A stretch of DNA of 64,000 nt from Bacteroidota bacterium (GTDB taxonomy: Bacteria; Bacteroidota; Bacteroidia; Bacteroidales; VadinHA17). The notes beneath the pieces are model-generated. The model ran no database searches. It saw nothing but the letters and a program-made list of their open reading frames with translations, and was not told the origin of the DNA. Both the position numbers and the translations under genes were made by a program. Shown one piece after another: positions 42,271 to 51,592 of the stretch (the stretch's first letter is position 1; every line of letters begins with the position of its first letter). The DNA lies in NCBI GenBank assembly GCA_018262715.1, contig JADFDS010000011.1:307347-371346 (forward strand). Direction: 5' to 3'.

Positions 42271-43506
42271 ATGAGGATTTTCAGAAATATGGCACTGGCG
42301 GTTTTTACCGCAATTTTACTTTCATCATGCAGTAACCTCAGAAGTGAGAGAGACAAACCATACGTTGTACTGGTCTCCCTGGATGCCTTTCGCTGGGATT
42401 ATGACTCGATTCATAGTACTCCGGTGCTTGATGACATCGCCCGTAAAGGGGTGACAGCCACCAGGCTGATACCGTCATTTCCGACAAAGACATTCCCGAA
42501 CCATTATACAATTGCCACCGGACTTTACCCTGATCATCACGGACTGGTGAACAACAGCTTCTATGCACCTGATCTTGACCTTGTCTACAGGATCGGTGAC
42601 CGCGCCATGGTATCAAACGGAGCCTTTTACGGTGGCGAACCGGTGTGGGTCACTGCCAGGAAGCAAGGGATGAAGTCTGCCTCGTTCTACTGGGTGGGTT
42701 CCGAGGCGCCGGTACAGGGGATTCAACCGGATTACTGGAAACCGTATGATGAGGAGGTACCCTTCGGTGACCGTATTGACACCGTACTGAAGTGGCTATC
42801 CCTGCCCAAAAACCAAAGGCCGCACCTGGTGACCCTATATTTCGAGGAGCCGGACGCTGTAAGTCACGGTTACGGCCCTCTTTCGCCGGAAACTGGAGCA
42901 ATGGTCATGAGCCTCGACAGCCTCCTTGGTGTTCTCCGCACCGGTCTGGCAAAACTGCCCGATGCAGCTGACATCAACCTCATTGTCCTTTCCGATCACG
43001 GAATGACAGAGGTTGATGAGTCGCGCTACAACTACATCTTTGATACCCTTCCCCAGAGGATGGTGAAGAGGATCTACGGCGGAAATCCTGTCTGGGCCGT
43101 AGAGCCGGCCGAAGGGAAGCCAGACAGTGTGCTTCTCCTGCTTAATATGCAGAAGGGGATGAAAGCCTGGAAAAAGGAGGACCTGCCAGCCCATATGCAT
43201 TACGGAACTCACCTGCGGATTCCTGAGATAGTCCTGGTTGCCGATCCCGGCTGGACTGCAGGCATAAGGCCTGAGCCAAGAGGCGATACCAGGGGTGATC
43301 ACGGCTATGACTGGCAGTGCCGTGACATGCACTCGATCTTCTATGCTGAGGGACCTGCCTTTAAGAAGGGCTTCAGCGTTGACACGCTGTATAATGTTGA
43401 TATATATAACATTGTGACAGGTGCCCTTGGCCTGGTCCCGGCTCCCAACGACGGCAATCCGGAGCGGATAGTGCCATTGTTCAATCGACGAAGGTCTCCT
43501 TTATGA
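42271..43506 (+). CDS. NPP-type phosphodiesterase/alkaline phosphatase lipoprotein
   Basis: A 411-aa lipoprotein (lipobox L-S-S-C, Cys20) of the nucleotide pyrophosphatase/phosphodiesterase family. Metal and catalytic residues: Asp38 in V-S-L-D-A-F, the nucleophile Thr74 in P-T-K-T-F-P-N-H, the D-x-x-x-H of P-D-A-V-S-H-G-Y, the L-S-D-H-G-M pair, and His in R-G-D-H-G-Y-D. It cleaves phosphodiester or pyrophosphate bonds outside the cell. Its last 26 bp overlap, in antisense, the end of the MazF-like gene. Confidence 0.93.
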   Translation: MRIFRNMALAVFTAILLSSCSNLRSERDKPYVVLVSLDAFRWDYDSIHSTPVLDDIARKGVTATRLIPSFPTKTFPNHYTIATGLYPDHHGLVNNSFYAPDLDLVYRIGDRAMVSNGAFYGGEPVWVTARKQGMKSASFYWVGSEAPVQGIQPDYWKPYDEEVPFGDRIDTVLKWLSLPKNQRPHLVTLYFEEPDAVSHGYGPLSPETGAMVMSLDSLLGVLRTGLAKLPDAADINLIVLSDHGMTEVDESRYNYIFDTLPQRMVKRIYGGNPVWAVEPAEGKPDSVLLLLNMQKGMKAWKKEDLPAHMHYGTHLRIPEIVLVADPGWTAGIRPEPRGDTRGDHGYDWQCRDMHSIFYAEGPAFKKGFSVDTLYNVDIYNIVTGALGLVPAPNDGNPERIVPLFNRRRSPL

Positions 43507-43804
43507 TGGCTTTGACCTCTTTTATTTCCGATTTGGGGAGCTTTCCGAGATCTTTCAGAATTCTTTGTTTATCGATGGTTCTGATCTGATCAAGTACAAT
43601 CCATCCGGCTTTATTGTCATGTTGAATTTCAGCCCGGGTAGGATAGTTTTTTGAACTTGTTGTTATTGGCGCTATTACAACAGTCCTTAAATGGTCATTC
43701 ATCTCGTCAGGTGAAATTACAACACATGGCCTGGTTTTCTTAATCTCACTACCGTTAGTCTGCTCCAGGTTGACCAGGATTATCTGGTATTGTCTTATTT
43801 CCAT
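43481..43804 (-). CDS. PemK/MazF-family toxin, no antitoxin visible
   Basis: A 107-aa protein with the MazF fold markers Y-Q-I-I-L-V-N-L, R-P-C-V-V-I-S-P (the active-site region) and V-I-A-P-I-T-T-S. Members are sequence-specific endoribonucleases that cut mRNA. The partner antitoxin normally ends just before or over the toxin start, but the three frames of the 65 bp upstream each hit stops quickly and no small gene is seen to 44050. It could be an orphan or be controlled in trans. The gene overlaps the phosphodiesterase end tail to tail. Confidence 0.9.
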   Translation of the reverse strand: MEIRQYQIILVNLEQTNGSEIKKTRPCVVISPDEMNDHLRTVVIAPITTSSKNYPTRAEIQHDNKAGWIVLDQIRTIDKQRILKDLGKLPKSEIKEVKAIIKETFVD

Positions 43805-44052
43805 TCTTCAGGTAGTATCTGATCAGAATGTAATAGGATTCAAGTATTAAAAAGTAGTATCAGTTCCGAATAGACCAGGGTTGTAGTCCAATTGCCCGGA
43901 TTCCGGGGAGTCAGCCTGATCCTTTCAGCCTCTCCCGGCCAACTCACCGGCTAGGGATGCGCAGTTTACATAGCCAGGTACCTGATTGCTCCGGGCCATT
44001 AATGATTTGAAAAAATAAATATACAAATTACACTAATGTGATATAAAAAGTG

Positions 44053-44060
44053 TATTTTTG
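44053..44060 (+). promoter_or_regulatory. Candidate -7 box (TATTTTTG) and operator of the efflux operon
   Basis: Perfect TAnnTTTG, 28 nt before the tetR-like ATG. Around it lies an inverted repeat, TACACT (44029-44034) and AGTGTA (44049-44054), plus an imperfect 16-bp palindrome around 44027-44042, suiting a TetR autorepression site. The spacer 43805-44026 otherwise shows nothing I recognise. Confidence 0.45.
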
Positions 44061-44088
44061 CAACTGGTATATAATTGAAAAATATTCG

Positions 44089-44709
44089 ATGACGGCAAGG
44101 AAGGATAAATATGCGGCAAAGACCATGGAAGTCTTCAGGCAGTACGGCCTCCATATTTCGATAGATGAGCTTGCAGATAAATCAGGAGTTACGAAAAAGA
44201 CCCTCTATAATCATTTTGAATCAAAGGAGGGGCTCCTGAAGTTCTGCCTGCAGACTTTCGTCCATGATCTGGAGAAAAAGATTTCCATAATGTATTCTGA
44301 AGATGTCAATGCAATTGAGGGGTTCAAGTCAGGCATCTGCGGAATGGGGGAGGTCTTTCATTCACTGAGTCCGGTCTTTTTTGATGACCTGAGAAAGATG
44401 TTCCCCGAACTCTCAGGCACACAGCACAAAGCCGGATTTGGGTCTTTTCTCGAAGGCATGAAGAGAAACCTGGAAAAGGGGAAAAAGGAAAAGCTGTACA
44501 GGCAGGAAATTAATGTTGAAATGATCAGCAGATTCTTCATAAGCTCTGTTGTAAGCTTCTTTATCAGCAGTGTCCTGACCCGCAGTGAATATTCGGCGAG
44601 AGACTATTTCAGATCCGTAATAGACTATCACCTTCATGCGGTTGTCACCCCGAAGGGGAAAAGACTGCTTGATAAGGAAAATTTAACCACAAAATATTCT
44701 GAGAAATAA
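44089..44709 (+). CDS. TetR/AcrR-family transcriptional regulator
   Basis: A 206-aa repressor. The N-terminal helix-turn-helix is seen in I-S-I-D-E-L-A-D-K-S-G-V-T-K-K-T-L-Y-N-H-F (about 25-45); the C-terminal ligand domain is all helical. ATG 44089 is preferred to a GTG at 44050, because the -7 box lies between them. Its stop overlaps the tolC-like start by one base (TAATG), so it is translationally coupled to the pump and likely represses it until a toxic compound binds. Confidence 0.93.
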   Translation: MTARKDKYAAKTMEVFRQYGLHISIDELADKSGVTKKTLYNHFESKEGLLKFCLQTFVHDLEKKISIMYSEDVNAIEGFKSGICGMGEVFHSLSPVFFDDLRKMFPELSGTQHKAGFGSFLEGMKRNLEKGKKEKLYRQEINVEMISRFFISSVVSFFISSVLTRSEYSARDYFRSVIDYHLHAVVTPKGKRLLDKENLTTKYSEK

Positions 44710-46076
44710 TGAATAGAGCCAGAACTATTTTAATTGCAGTAATCACCTGCATCAGCGTGAATATAAGCGCACAGCAGGTTTACGATCTACAGAGCTGCCT
44801 GAAATTTGCACTGGAGAACAATCATAATATCCGCAAGGCTCAGTTCGACAAAGAGAAATCGGCTGAGGCCAGGCATGAGATCCTTGGTGCATTGTTGCCG
44901 CAGATATCAGGCACCGGCAACCTGAATTACAACATTCAGAAATCGAGGTTTATAATGCCGAATTTCATAAATGAATTCCTTCCTCCGAACATGCAGGATC
45001 CCAATGCGGCCAAATATATGACCATTGAAATGGGAACCAACTTTTCAGCCGGAATAGGGGCTGCCCTGAACCAGCAGATATTTAACCTCTCACTGTTCAA
45101 TGCGGTGGATATCGCCAGAACGGCCGAAGAGCTGACATCACTGGCTGCCGACGCTAAGGAGGAAGATGTTATCAGCCAGACTGCCAGCCTGTTCTATGCT
45201 GTTCAGGCGACGGAATACGCTGCCGGAATGTTTGGCCGGAGCATCGAAATCATTGACTCTGTCCTGACTTCGATGGAAACAAGTTACGCCAGCGGGCTGA
45301 TAAGGAAAGTTGACCTTGACAGGTTAAAGGTCACGAGGACGAACATGGCCACACAGAGGGCATCGGTTCTCAATGCCGTGGAAGTGCAGAAAAACCTGCT
45401 GAAGCTGCAGATGGGGATGGATATGTCAGGCCGGATTGACATCGAGAAGATCAATCTTGAAGCATTTGAGAACCAGGCAAAACCCGGGAACCAGCAGAAT
45501 TTCGATCCCAACCTTCAAACTTCGTACAAAATGCTGGCCCGTCAGCATAACCTCCGGCTGCTTCAAAAAAAGGCAGCCATTTATGAAAATTATCCTGTTT
45601 TAACGGCGATGATAAACTATAATTACAACGGGGTATCCGATGAGTTTTTCAGGGGTGAAACCAATTACTGGTACGGATCGTCAATGGCAGGCCTGAACCT
45701 GCGCATCCCTATTTTCGGAGGGCTTTCGAGAAGCTCGAAGATAAAACAGGCTGACTTTGAAATCCGCAAAATCAAGGAAGACGGAGTCATTCTTGAACAG
45801 TCGCTCAACATGGCCTATGAGAATGCGTTGCTAAGGCTTGAAGACAGCCGTAGTGCCATCCAGGTTCAGAAGGGAAATATGGCTCTTGCGGAAGAGGTGT
45901 ACCGCATCACGGAAAAGAACTATTCGCAGGGCATCGCTTCGATGTCAGACGTACTGAATTCAAACTCTTCGCTGGTACAGGCTCAGATGAGCTACGCAGA
46001 TGCCCTCAACAATTTCATGAAGGCTTACGTGGAGCTTCATAAGGCCGGCGGTACCATCAGGGAGCTTGTCAGGTAA
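44709..46076 (+). CDS. TolC-family outer-membrane efflux protein
   Basis: A 455-aa outer-membrane factor with a signal peptide (1-21, ending I-S-A-Q-Q). The two internal repeats of long helices and beta hairpins of the TolC/OEP family are visible: A-L-E-N-N-H-N-I-R-K near the start of the first, and N-Y-S-Q-G-I-A-S-M-S-D-V-L in the second. It trimerises to form the outer-membrane channel of the RND pump encoded by the next two genes. Confidence 0.94.
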   Translation: MNRARTILIAVITCISVNISAQQVYDLQSCLKFALENNHNIRKAQFDKEKSAEARHEILGALLPQISGTGNLNYNIQKSRFIMPNFINEFLPPNMQDPNAAKYMTIEMGTNFSAGIGAALNQQIFNLSLFNAVDIARTAEELTSLAADAKEEDVISQTASLFYAVQATEYAAGMFGRSIEIIDSVLTSMETSYASGLIRKVDLDRLKVTRTNMATQRASVLNAVEVQKNLLKLQMGMDMSGRIDIEKINLEAFENQAKPGNQQNFDPNLQTSYKMLARQHNLRLLQKKAAIYENYPVLTAMINYNYNGVSDEFFRGETNYWYGSSMAGLNLRIPIFGGLSRSSKIKQADFEIRKIKEDGVILEQSLNMAYENALLRLEDSRSAIQVQKGNMALAEEVYRITEKNYSQGIASMSDVLNSNSSLVQAQMSYADALNNFMKAYVELHKAGGTIRELVR

Positions 46077-46174
46077 TTCACCAAACAGAAAGGATTAGGA
46101 AAATCAAATAATACAGACAACGCGGAACCGGGAGTCCTGACAGGGCAACCAGGAGAGGCAAAATCTTCAAAGTC

Positions 46175-47236
46175 ATGAAAAAATTATTATCAATTCTCGC
46201 AGTGATAGGTCTGATAGCGGTAATAGTATTAGTACTGGTGCTCAACAAAAAGCGCAGTTTCGAAAGAACGCAGATTGCCTCGGAGGCATCGGCAGGTGTG
46301 ACCGTAGGGATAGATGTGGTGAAAGAAGAGCAGGCAAACATGAGCTTTTCATCCAATGGTTCTCTCGAACCGGTCCGCGAGCTATCATTTGTTTCCGATG
46401 TATCGGGAAGGGTGCTTGAGGTTTATGCCGATGAGGGAACCAGGGTCAGCAAAGGCCAGCTGTTGGTTCAGGTTGATGAGGAGATGCTGAAAGCTGATTT
46501 TACCGCCAGCGAGGCAGCATATAATGCCCTGAAAGCAGACCTCGAGCGGTTTACCAATGCAAACAAGAGCGGCGGGGTGACCGATCAGCAGCTTGAAACC
46601 ATAAGGACACAGTTCATTGCTGCAGAAAGCAGGTATATCAGCAGCAGGCGCCGTCTTGCCGATGCCAGGATCAAATCGCCCATTTCAGGGACAATTATCA
46701 GGCGGTATTTAGAGGTAGGAGCCTATCTCAATCCGGGTGCGAGACTGTTCGACATTATCGATGACTCTCAGCTCAAAGCATGGTGCAATGTCACGGAACG
46801 ACAGGTGCTCCTCCTTAAGAAGGGACAGGATGTAAGGATTAAATGCGATGCATTTCCCGGAGAGGAATACCCCGGGACAATCACATATGTCGGATCAAAG
46901 GCAGACAGGTCACTAAATTATCCGGTTGAAATATCTGTTTCAGGCCGTGACAAGAAGGAGCTGAAAGCCGGAATGTATGTAACTGCAAACTTTGATATCG
47001 AGGCTGTTCAGAAAGTAATTATGATCCCCAGGAGTGCTATCACAGGGAGTGTTAAAAATGCGAAGGTTTATACTGTCAATAACGGCAGGGCTTCTGAAAA
47101 GGAAGTGACAGTTGGTTCCATGGCAGGTAATAACGTGGAGATAATCAGCGGACTCCAGGCCGGTGACAGCATAGTGGTTTCAGGACTTATCAACGTATCG
47201 GACGGGGTGATGGTAAAGAACAAAACAGACCGGTAA
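46175..47236 (+). CDS. RND periplasmic adaptor (membrane fusion protein)
   Basis: A 353-aa adaptor. An N-terminal membrane anchor (about 4-26) is followed by a biotinyl/lipoyl-like half motif (G-R-V-L-E-V-Y-A-D-E-G-T-R-V-S-K-G-Q), a helical hairpin, the second lipoyl half (I-K-S-P-I-S-G-T-I), and beta-barrel and membrane-proximal domains ending in G-L-I-N-V-S-D-G. It bridges the inner-membrane pump and TolC-like channel. The next gene starts 50 bp later. Confidence 0.94.
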   Translation: MKKLLSILAVIGLIAVIVLVLVLNKKRSFERTQIASEASAGVTVGIDVVKEEQANMSFSSNGSLEPVRELSFVSDVSGRVLEVYADEGTRVSKGQLLVQVDEEMLKADFTASEAAYNALKADLERFTNANKSGGVTDQQLETIRTQFIAAESRYISSRRRLADARIKSPISGTIIRRYLEVGAYLNPGARLFDIIDDSQLKAWCNVTERQVLLLKKGQDVRIKCDAFPGEEYPGTITYVGSKADRSLNYPVEISVSGRDKKELKAGMYVTANFDIEAVQKVIMIPRSAITGSVKNAKVYTVNNGRASEKEVTVGSMAGNNVEIISGLQAGDSIVVSGLINVSDGVMVKNKTDR

Positions 47237-47286
47237 ACTGCCGTTCCTGAAAGAGTAACGTTCTGACATGACTAAATGAATCACAG

Positions 47287-50200
47287 ATGAAAATATCAGA
47301 AATATCAATAAAGCGGCCGATATACGTAATTGTGCTGTTTGCGGCGCTTTCAATCCTCGGCTATATCAGCTACAGTAGCCTGAGCGCCGAACTGATGCCG
47401 AAATTTACTCCCCCGGTTATTAATGTCCAGATCCTTTACCCGGGCGCATCACCCACTGAGGTGGAGAATTCTGTCACCCGCAAGGTCGAGGATGCTCTCT
47501 CGAGCATGGAGGGCATTGACAAGATACAGTCATATTCGTATGAGAGCATGTCAATGCTGTTTGTCACGTTCAAATATGGTACTGACATAGACAAGTCGAT
47601 AACCGATGCCCAGAACTATATCGACGCAAAAAGATCGCAGCTGCCGGTTTCTGTTTTGTCTCCGGTAATTTCCAAGGTGACTGTTGATGACAAGGCAATA
47701 ATAATTCTCTCAGCAACCTCGGATCTTGAAGCGACGCAGTTTTTTGACCTGATGGACAAGCGGATTATCCCGCAACTATCCGGTATAAAAGGCGTTTCGA
47801 AAGGGACACTTATCGGAGGATTGCAGAGGGAGATACAGGTAAACCTCGATGCTACCCGGATGCGGGCTCTTGGTGTCACACCTGCCCAGATACAGGGAGT
47901 TATAAGATCTTCGAACCTTGATTTCCCGACAGGCAGCATCCGGAATCCGGAGACCCAGACAGCGGTTCGCCTTTCAGGCAGATTTGCAAGCGTTGACGAA
48001 ATCAGGAATCTTGTGGTTATGACGACTCCGACAGGAGCACAGATAAGGTTACAGGATATAGCGGAAATCACCGATGCAATCAAGGATCCCTCCAGCCTCG
48101 CCAGGGTGAACGGGGAAGATGCAATACTTATCAATATCTACAAGCAATCTGATGCCAATGCCGTGGATGTAAGCGATAATATCCGCAAAACAATTGCATC
48201 ACTCGAAGATGAGTTTTCTGAGAACGGTCTTAAAATGGAGATTGCACAGGACTCTACCGACTTCACCCGTGAGTCTATCTCCTCGGTTCTGAAAGACCTG
48301 CTTCTTGCGGTATTGCTGGTCTCACTTGTAATGCTGCTGTTCCTGCACAATTTCAGGAATGCAATAGTTGTGATGATTGTCGTGCCGGTGTCACTGATTT
48401 CGACATTCATCGGGATGAGCCTGTTCAATTTCTCGCTTAACCTGATGTCACTGCTTGGCCTCTCGCTTGTTATCGGGGTGCTTGTCGATGATGCAATCGT
48501 GGTGATTGAGAACGTGTACCGTCATATAGAGATGGGTAAAAACCGGGTACGGGCTACATGGGATGCAATCAGGGAAATAGGTTTTACAATTATTTCAATT
48601 ACAATAGTTCTTGTAATCGTTTTCCTGCCGATTGCACTGACGAGTACTCTTGTTTCTGACATCCTGAGGCAGTTCTGCGGCGTGATAATATTCTCGATAC
48701 TCATCAGTCTTCTTGCCGCTCTTACACTTGTGCCCCTCCTTACTTCCCGGTACGGGAATTTACAGGTGCTGACAGGTAAAAACCTGTATCAGAAGCTCCT
48801 GATGTGGTTTGAAAAGCAGATCGAGGCATTCGGACAATGGGTTTCGGGATTATTGAAGTGGGCGCTTTTTCACAAGAGATGGCTTGCACTGATCATTCTT
48901 GCAATTACGGTTGCGGTGTTTTCCCTTTTTCCGCTGGGCTTCATCGGGTTTGAGTTCCTGCCTGAAGTAGACAGGGGTGAGTTCATAGTTCAGCTTGAGA
49001 TGCCGAAAGACATATCACTCGAAGAATCGAATGCCCTTGTCCGTAAGGCCGAAGACTGGTTCCGGGTGAAACCCGAAGTGACCAAGGTTGTAACGATGGT
49101 AGGTCTCACGAGCGACAACACCCAGAGTACACAGGGAACGCCGTATCAGGCGGAGCTTAATGTGAAGCTTGTGCCGGCCAGGCAGCGTGAGGAAAATACC
49201 AAACTGTACATAGCAAAAGTCAAGAAACCGCTGTCTGATTACCTTGTTGACGCGAAAGTAAAGATCTTCAGTGTTGCCGTGACGGGGCAGGCTGCGAAGG
49301 CGGCGGTAGAATACGTTATCACCGGCAACAATGCCGACTCTGTAATGATCTTCGCCGACCAGGCCCTTGAGGTGATGCGGTCAATACCTGGCACAATGCA
49401 GCAGGAGCTGTCAGTGGAAAGAGGAACGCCCGAAATAAATGTCTCCGTTGACCGCGACAAGATGTCGGCACTCGGACTGACGCTTGACAATGTAGGTTTT
49501 ACAATGCAGATGACCTACCAGGGAAACAACTCACTCAAGTATACCGAGAACAATTACGAATATGACATCAATATCAGGGCTGACAAGGCATACCGTGAGC
49601 AGGTGGAGGATGTCAGCAACCTTACCTTCATGAACAGCAGGGGAGAGGCAATCCGCCTGTCGCAGTTTGCCGATATCAGTCTGGGAACCGGTCCGAGCCG
49701 GCTTGAGAGATTCAACCGGAACAGTTCAGTCACCATCCGTACACAGGTTCTCGGAGCAACTGCCGGAGATGTATCACAGGAATTCCGTGACCGGATAGAC
49801 AGTATGAAAAAACCGCAGGGGACCAAACTGGTTGTAACAGGTGATATGCAGTCGATGAGTGATTCTATGACAGTCTTGACCGGGGCCCTTCTCCTGTCCA
49901 TCATACTTATTTACCTGTCCCTGGTTGTGCTGTACAATAACTGGACGGATCCGTTTGCAGTTCTGTTTTCAATCCCGCTTGCCATCCTCGGGGCTATCCT
50001 GGCGCTTGCCATGACGAACACTGCACTCAGTGTTTACGGTATGCTGGGACTTGTCATGCTTATCGGCCTCGTCGGGAAGAATGCAATTCTGCTTGTCGAC
50101 TTTGCCAATGATGCGATAAAGGAAGGAAAGGAGATCAACGACGCCCTAATCCAGGCAGTGCGTATCCGTACCCGCCCGATCCTCATGACAGCGCTTTCTA

Positions 50201-50409
50201 CTATTATCGGGATGCTTCCGGTTGCACTCTCAAAAGGATCAGGGGCTGAACTGAGGAACGGCCTGGCATGGGTTATAATCGGAGGGATGCTGTTATCAAC
50301 ATTCCTGACCCTGATTGTGGTGCCTGTAATGTACAAGATCCTCCATTCCGGTAAAGGCCGGAAAGGCTACAGGCAGAAGCTTGATATTGAAAAGCTGATG
50401 GTGGAATAG
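47287..50409 (+). CDS. RND-family efflux pump (AcrB/HAE1-like)
   Basis: A 1040-aa inner-membrane proton-driven exporter with twelve transmembrane helices and two large periplasmic loops. The start K-R-P-I-Y-V-I-V-L-F-A-A and the proton-relay Asp pair in G-V-L-V-D-D-A-I-V-V (TM4, about 405) mark the hydrophobic-efflux subclass rather than metal pumps. The C-terminal half repeats the pattern (G-L-V-G-K-N-A-I-L-L-V-D-F-A). It completes the TetR-TolC-MFP-RND operon; substrates are likely drugs, detergents or bile salts. Confidence 0.95.
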   Translation: MKISEISIKRPIYVIVLFAALSILGYISYSSLSAELMPKFTPPVINVQILYPGASPTEVENSVTRKVEDALSSMEGIDKIQSYSYESMSMLFVTFKYGTDIDKSITDAQNYIDAKRSQLPVSVLSPVISKVTVDDKAIIILSATSDLEATQFFDLMDKRIIPQLSGIKGVSKGTLIGGLQREIQVNLDATRMRALGVTPAQIQGVIRSSNLDFPTGSIRNPETQTAVRLSGRFASVDEIRNLVVMTTPTGAQIRLQDIAEITDAIKDPSSLARVNGEDAILINIYKQSDANAVDVSDNIRKTIASLEDEFSENGLKMEIAQDSTDFTRESISSVLKDLLLAVLLVSLVMLLFLHNFRNAIVVMIVVPVSLISTFIGMSLFNFSLNLMSLLGLSLVIGVLVDDAIVVIENVYRHIEMGKNRVRATWDAIREIGFTIISITIVLVIVFLPIALTSTLVSDILRQFCGVIIFSILISLLAALTLVPLLTSRYGNLQVLTGKNLYQKLLMWFEKQIEAFGQWVSGLLKWALFHKRWLALIILAITVAVFSLFPLGFIGFEFLPEVDRGEFIVQLEMPKDISLEESNALVRKAEDWFRVKPEVTKVVTMVGLTSDNTQSTQGTPYQAELNVKLVPARQREENTKLYIAKVKKPLSDYLVDAKVKIFSVAVTGQAAKAAVEYVITGNNADSVMIFADQALEVMRSIPGTMQQELSVERGTPEINVSVDRDKMSALGLTLDNVGFTMQMTYQGNNSLKYTENNYEYDINIRADKAYREQVEDVSNLTFMNSRGEAIRLSQFADISLGTGPSRLERFNRNSSVTIRTQVLGATAGDVSQEFRDRIDSMKKPQGTKLVVTGDMQSMSDSMTVLTGALLLSIILIYLSLVVLYNNWTDPFAVLFSIPLAILGAILALAMTNTALSVYGMLGLVMLIGLVGKNAILLVDFANDAIKEGKEINDALIQAVRIRTRPILMTALSTIIGMLPVALSKGSGAELRNGLAWVIIGGMLLSTFLTLIVVPVMYKILHSGKGRKGYRQKLDIEKLMVE

Positions 50410-50506
50410 TAACTGCGGGGAGGCTGGCTGGCGCTGGTTAAGTTGTTGTCAGGTGACCACCCCGGGCCGGGTTGCTTCATCACTGACCGGCACACCGGAG
50501 CGGATC

Positions 50507-51460
50507 TCAGTTCCCTCCAGGTGACCGGTGATCGACGAAATCAATATTTCTGCGGATCTTTTCAAAGCCTGTACGCTTTACAGGTGATGATCTGAAGATT
50601 CTTTTAAACTCATCGGGGGTGAGGTTGTGCCACTCTTTTCTTGTCAGGGAGGTGACGGGGAAATCAGGGATCAGCTCCTTATCGGAATAGGGGATTGCTT
50701 TTTTGTTCCAGGGACACACCTCCTGGCACCGGTCACAGCCGAAGATTATCCTTTCTGTCTTCCCGCGGAATTCTTCAGGTATGTTGCCATCATGTTCTAT
50801 GGTGAGGTAGGCAATGCAACGGCGGGCATTTATTGTCCGGTCTTCGCAGATGGCTCCGGTTGGGCAGGCGTCGATACAGAGTGTACAACCACCGCACCGG
50901 TCACGGGCTGAGGCATTGTCATATAGAAACTCTGCGGTTGTGACAATTTCGCCCAGGAAAAAGAAAGAGCCTATGTCTTTATTGATTATAAGACTGTGTT
51001 TGCCGCGCCATCCCAGTCCGGCGCGGATAGCCCATGCCTTTTCGGTAACAGGACCGGCATCGCAGAACACCCGGCATACCGAATCGGGCACCTCTTTTTT
51101 TATGATCTTCTGAACACGGGTCAGTTTTTCTTCTATTACCTGGTGGTAATCCTTAACCCGTGCATAGCGGCTGACGAAATAGTTTTCCTCACCGGCAGGG
51201 GATTCATTGCTGTAGTAGCGTATTCCGGCCACTATCACTGAGCGGGCTCCCTCGACCAGTGTGGTAATATCTCCCCTTTTATCGAGATTTCTTTCAAGGA
51301 ATCCCATGGAGCCGTTTTTCCCGGCTGCAATCCACTCAGCGATGTGGCTGCTGTCTTCATGATGGGCAGCAGCCTGTGCAATGCCATAAATATCAAACCC
51401 TTCCATCCGCAGGCTTTCGCGGATTTTCCAGGTGAGGGCTATTTTGCGTGCATCGGTCAC
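50507..51460 (-). CDS. queG: Epoxyqueuosine reductase QueG
   Basis: A 317-aa cobalamin- and Fe-S-dependent enzyme that reduces epoxyqueuosine to queuosine in tRNA, the last step of Q synthesis. The N-terminal DUF1730 domain is followed by two 4Fe-4S motifs, C-G-G-C-T-L-C-I-D-A-C-P (about 187) and C-D-R-C-Q-E-V-C-P-W-N (about 243). It lacks the C-terminal HEAT-repeat extension of longer forms. GTG start. The gene lies downstream of the suf operon, separated by a 42-bp-repeat spacer, and needs the clusters that operon makes. Confidence 0.95.
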   Translation of the reverse strand: MTDARKIALTWKIRESLRMEGFDIYGIAQAAAHHEDSSHIAEWIAAGKNGSMGFLERNLDKRGDITTLVEGARSVIVAGIRYYSNESPAGEENYFVSRYARVKDYHQVIEEKLTRVQKIIKKEVPDSVCRVFCDAGPVTEKAWAIRAGLGWRGKHSLIINKDIGSFFFLGEIVTTAEFLYDNASARDRCGGCTLCIDACPTGAICEDRTINARRCIAYLTIEHDGNIPEEFRGKTERIIFGCDRCQEVCPWNKKAIPYSDKELIPDFPVTSLTRKEWHNLTPDEFKRIFRSSPVKRTGFEKIRRNIDFVDHRSPGGN

Positions 51461-51464
51461 GGTA

Positions 51465-51575
51465 CGGATTTAAGAACAGTCTCAGTTCAGTACTCCGGCC
51501 AATGCCCGGATCTGAGAATAGTCTCAGTCAGGTGCCTTGGTGAGTGTCCGGATCTAAGAGTACTATTCCTGTACC
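51465..51575 (+). repeat. Three imperfect 42-bp tandem repeats
   Basis: The unit starts with CGGATYTRAGAA and contains AGTCTCAGT; copies begin at 51465, 51507 and 51549, exactly 42 bp apart, the last partial. They fill the spacer between the queG start and the DUF59 gene 3' end. Distances are a multiple of three, but the frame they make on the plus strand has no gene features. Confidence 0.85.
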
Positions 51576-51592
51576 GGTAAAGTTACATATTT

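Noticed and set aside
43805..44050. Search for an antitoxin gene upstream of the MazF-like gene
   Set aside because: All three minus-strand frames next to the toxin start hit stop codons quickly, and no start codon or antitoxin motif was seen.
51344..51580. Plus-strand frame with a 14-residue repeat over the 42-bp repeats
   Set aside because: It overlaps queG in antisense and has no signal, domain or ribosome site; the periodicity is from the DNA repeat length being a multiple of three.
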